A stretch of DNA of 6,396 nucleotides from Candidatus Fischerbacteria bacterium RBG_13_37_8. Lineage in GTDB: Bacteria; Acidobacteriota; HRBIN11; MFGW01. The DNA is taken from positions 2,312 through 8,707 of the forward strand of contig MFGW01000190.1 in the NCBI GenBank assembly GCA_001780385.1, in the 5' to 3' direction. A model generated the notes under the pieces. That model searched no databases and was not told the origin of the DNA. It saw nothing but the letters and a program-made list of their open reading frames with translations. Of this stretch, positions 4,403 through 6,396 are shown piece by piece; position 1 is the first letter of the stretch, and each line of letters opens with the position of its first letter. The position numbers and the translations under genes were made by a program.

Positions 4403-6396
4403 ATGGCAGCTAAAAGCACCTTATATTATGCACTGGTTATTTTTCTCAGTGCGTTTCTTATTTTCCAGGTGCAGCCTATCATCAGTAAATTTATCCTGCC
4501 CTGGTTCGGCGGCACACCATCAGTATGGACGGTTTGCATGCTTTTCTTTCAAGTCGCATTATTTGGCGGATATTTGTATGCACACCTTCTCACTTCAAAA
4601 AATATCAAGCCTTCGAAACAGACTATCATACATAGCATCATACTTTTCATAGCGGCAGTGCTGGTTGTCACTCGAAATATCTTACCAGGGGATACTATGA
4701 AACCTGAAGAAGGAGCTGCACCTCTGCTCCAGATTCTATTCATCCTTATTTTCTCGATAGGACTTCCCTACTTCACGCTTGCTGCTACAAGCCCATTACT
4801 GCAATATTGGTATGGCATGGCACATAAAGAAAAGGAACCGTATATATTGTATTCATTTTCGAATATAGGTTCATTATTAGCATTATTGACCTACCCCATA
4901 ATAGTTGAGCCGATGTTATCTTTGCGCAGACAATCTATCATATGGAGTGTATGTTTTGTTGTGTTTGCGTTGGGGTGTGGCGCTATCATGTGGTTTTCTG
5001 CGCGCGGCATGCCGGAAGGCAGCACCGTAGAATCCTCACTTCCCGAGCAACCTGGAGGGAAAAAAAGTAAAAAAGCGAAACGCGCAACCAAAAAGAAAAG
5101 TGAAAGTGATGCTGAAGACGCTAAAAGAAAAAAAGATCATGAAATGCTGCAAGTGCCTGTCTCCTCAGGTGCATTTCAAATATTCTGCTGGATAGTACTT
5201 CCCATGGTAGCATCAATGCTCCTGCTGGCTGTCACCAATAAATTATGCATTGATATTGCCAGCGGACCATTTTTCTGGATATTACCATTGAGTATCTATT
5301 TGCTTACGTTTATTCTAACTTTCACTGGCTGGCGTTTTATTTATTACCGGCCATTATTTTTTATTGTGCTGGTACTCGGTTCCACAGCAATTTTTTATGA
5401 TCTGCTCTACCCTCACAATAATCCTTTCACACGTCAAATTTTAATCTACAGCATTGTGATTTATTGCGGTTGCACTGCTGCGCATGGTGAATTATACCGT
5501 GTGCGGCCGCCATGCGAGCAATTGACCAAGTACTATTTATTAATTTCAGCAGGAGGTGCATTGGGCGGAATATTTGTTGCTATAATTGCGCCGGTGATCT
5601 TTGCCGATTATTTTGAACTACATCTTTCTATAATCGCTATCATGGCATTACTTATTATGCGAGCATACTATGACACTTTTCGTCATTTGAAGCCGGTCAA
5701 ACGTTATATTGGCTTAGGATTTCCGGTTGCAATAACTTTGGTTGTTGCAGGTGCATTTATCTATCAGGCAGATTTCAACATCAGGAGAACCACTGAAATT
5801 CGCCGGAATTTCTTTGGCGTAATACGTGTGAATGAATTATATCCTGATCAGCCGTTAAAGCATCAATTCCGTTTAATGCATGGCAATACCGAACATGGTG
5901 CGCAATTTGTTGATCCATCACGCAGGGCAGAACCGACTTTATATTTTTCAAAACTCAGCGGTATTGGAGTAGCATTAGCCGAATATCCGCGCTCCTCAAA
6001 CATGAATGTCGGAGTCATAGGATTAGGCATCGGTAGTATTGCATTGTACGCTCAGCAAGGTGACTGGTATCGCTATTACGAAATTGATCCTGATATTGCT
6101 GAGGTTGCGGAAAAATCGCCTTATTTTTCCTGCATAGAAATAGCACGTCAGCGCGGTGCAACCGTGGATATTATTCTCGGTGATGCACGGCTCTCGATGG
6201 AACGTGAGGTTGCCTCCGGACAAGAACATCTCTATGATATCCTTGCCCTGGACGCGTTCAGCAGTGATGCTATACCAGTGCATCTGCTGACAAAAGAAGC
6301 ATTCGGTATTTACTTCCGTCTGTTGAAAAAGGATGGTATTCTCGCCGCTCATATAACAAACCGCAATGTTGATTTGTCCCCCGTTATCCTTGCAAT
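4403..6396 (+). CDS. Polytopic membrane protein fused to a spermidine-synthase-like domain (C-terminal end outside window)
   Basis: From ATG 4403, 664 codons stay open to the window edge. Residues 1 to about 455 are membrane-embedded, with some 13 hydrophobic segments. They open with the family-typical LSAFLIFQVQPIISKFILPWFGG. The usual middle break is filled by a very basic linker (about residues 210-250; 13 of the 27 residues at 220-246 are Lys or Arg). After the last segment come RNFFGV (R468-V473) and H493-G-N-T-E-H498-G, which mark this fused family. The Rossmann domain shows the nucleotide-binding G537-V-I-G-L-G-I-G544, the acidic E560-I-D562, G-D594-A, and D617-AFSSDAIPVHLLT. Such proteins are often labelled spermidine synthase. 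The polyamine-binding residues of true synthases are not evident, so the product is uncertain and no gene symbol is given. The gene has its own promoter and is divergent from the reductase. Confidence 0.9.
   Translation, partial: MAAKSTLYYALVIFLSAFLIFQVQPIISKFILPWFGGTPSVWTVCMLFFQVALFGGYLYAHLLTSKNIKPSKQTIIHSIILFIAAVLVVTRNILPGDTMKPEEGAAPLLQILFILIFSIGLPYFTLAATSPLLQYWYGMAHKEKEPYILYSFSNIGSLLALLTYPIIVEPMLSLRRQSIIWSVCFVVFALGCGAIMWFSARGMPEGSTVESSLPEQPGGKKSKKAKRATKKKSESDAEDAKRKKDHEMLQVPVSSGAFQIFCWIVLPMVASMLLLAVTNKLCIDIASGPFFWILPLSIYLLTFILTFTGWRFIYYRPLFFIVLVLGSTAIFYDLLYPHNNPFTRQILIYSIVIYCGCTAAHGELYRVRPPCEQLTKYYLLISAGGALGGIFVAIIAPVIFADYFELHLSIIAIMALLIMRAYYDTFRHLKPVKRYIGLGFPVAITLVVAGAFIYQADFNIRRTTEIRRNFFGVIRVNELYPDQPLKHQFRLMHGNTEHGAQFVDPSRRAEPTLYFSKLSGIGVALAEYPRSSNMNVGVIGLGIGSIALYAQQGDWYRYYEIDPDIAEVAEKSPYFSCIEIARQRGATVDIILGDARLSMEREVASGQEHLYDILALDAFSSDAIPVHLLTKEAFGIYFRLLKKDGILAAHITNRNVDLSPVILA

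Noticed and set aside
6023..6352. Minus-strand open frame opposite the synthase-like domain
   Set aside because: The plus strand carries the Rossmann motifs across the same bases; the minus-strand frame has no ribosome site or recognisable motif.

Overview
The window reads as chromosomal sequence from an AT-leaning, uncultured-type Gram-negative bacterium. It carries proteins with a Sec signal peptide and a twin-arginine (Tat) signal, an Fe-S aldo/keto reductase, and many short dispersed palindromic repeats between genes. That mix, especially the GTCATT...GAGTTT...AATCCC repeats and the GTAGGGGC(A/G)GAC palindromes, recalls anammox planctomycetes and other environmental lineages. This taxonomic guess is weak and comes from memory of genome style, with no marker gene to support it.

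Layout, left to right. (1) 1-603, minus: the N-terminal 201 residues of an exported metallo-beta-lactamase-fold hydrolase, cut by the window edge. (2) 604-1105: a repeat-rich spacer with four degenerate direct units of about 48 bp, a fifth unit in inverted orientation, and a palindromic REP-like element. (3) 1106-2103, plus: an NAD-dependent epimerase/dehydratase (extended SDR) gene broken by a small frameshifting deletion near 1379-1387 and by an in-frame TAA at 1831-1833. (4) 2131-2490, minus: a stand-alone response-regulator receiver domain starting at TTG, convergent with the broken gene. (5) 2491-2783: a spacer with an AT-rich hairpin and a second REP-like element flanked by a 10-bp direct repeat. 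(6) 2784-4127, minus: a Tat-exported aldo/keto reductase with a C-terminal two-[4Fe-4S] ferredoxin domain. (7) 4128-4402: a divergent intergenic region with tandem GTTCAAG heptamers, a perfect 12-bp hairpin, a third REP-like element and a good sigma-70-type promoter. (8) 4403-6396, plus: a polytopic membrane protein fused to a spermidine-synthase-like Rossmann domain, running off the right edge.

The genes do not form an obvious operon or pathway. They alternate in strand, are separated by repeat-laden spacers, and look like independent single-gene units. I see no transposase, CRISPR array, tRNA, rRNA or recognisable defence system. The strongest second-look signals are in the non-coding DNA: a three-copy GTAG-headed palindrome with a covarying stem pair, a hairpin-conserving tandem repeat, and a structured leader in front of the reductase. 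The two-lesion epimerase pseudogene is also worth checking.
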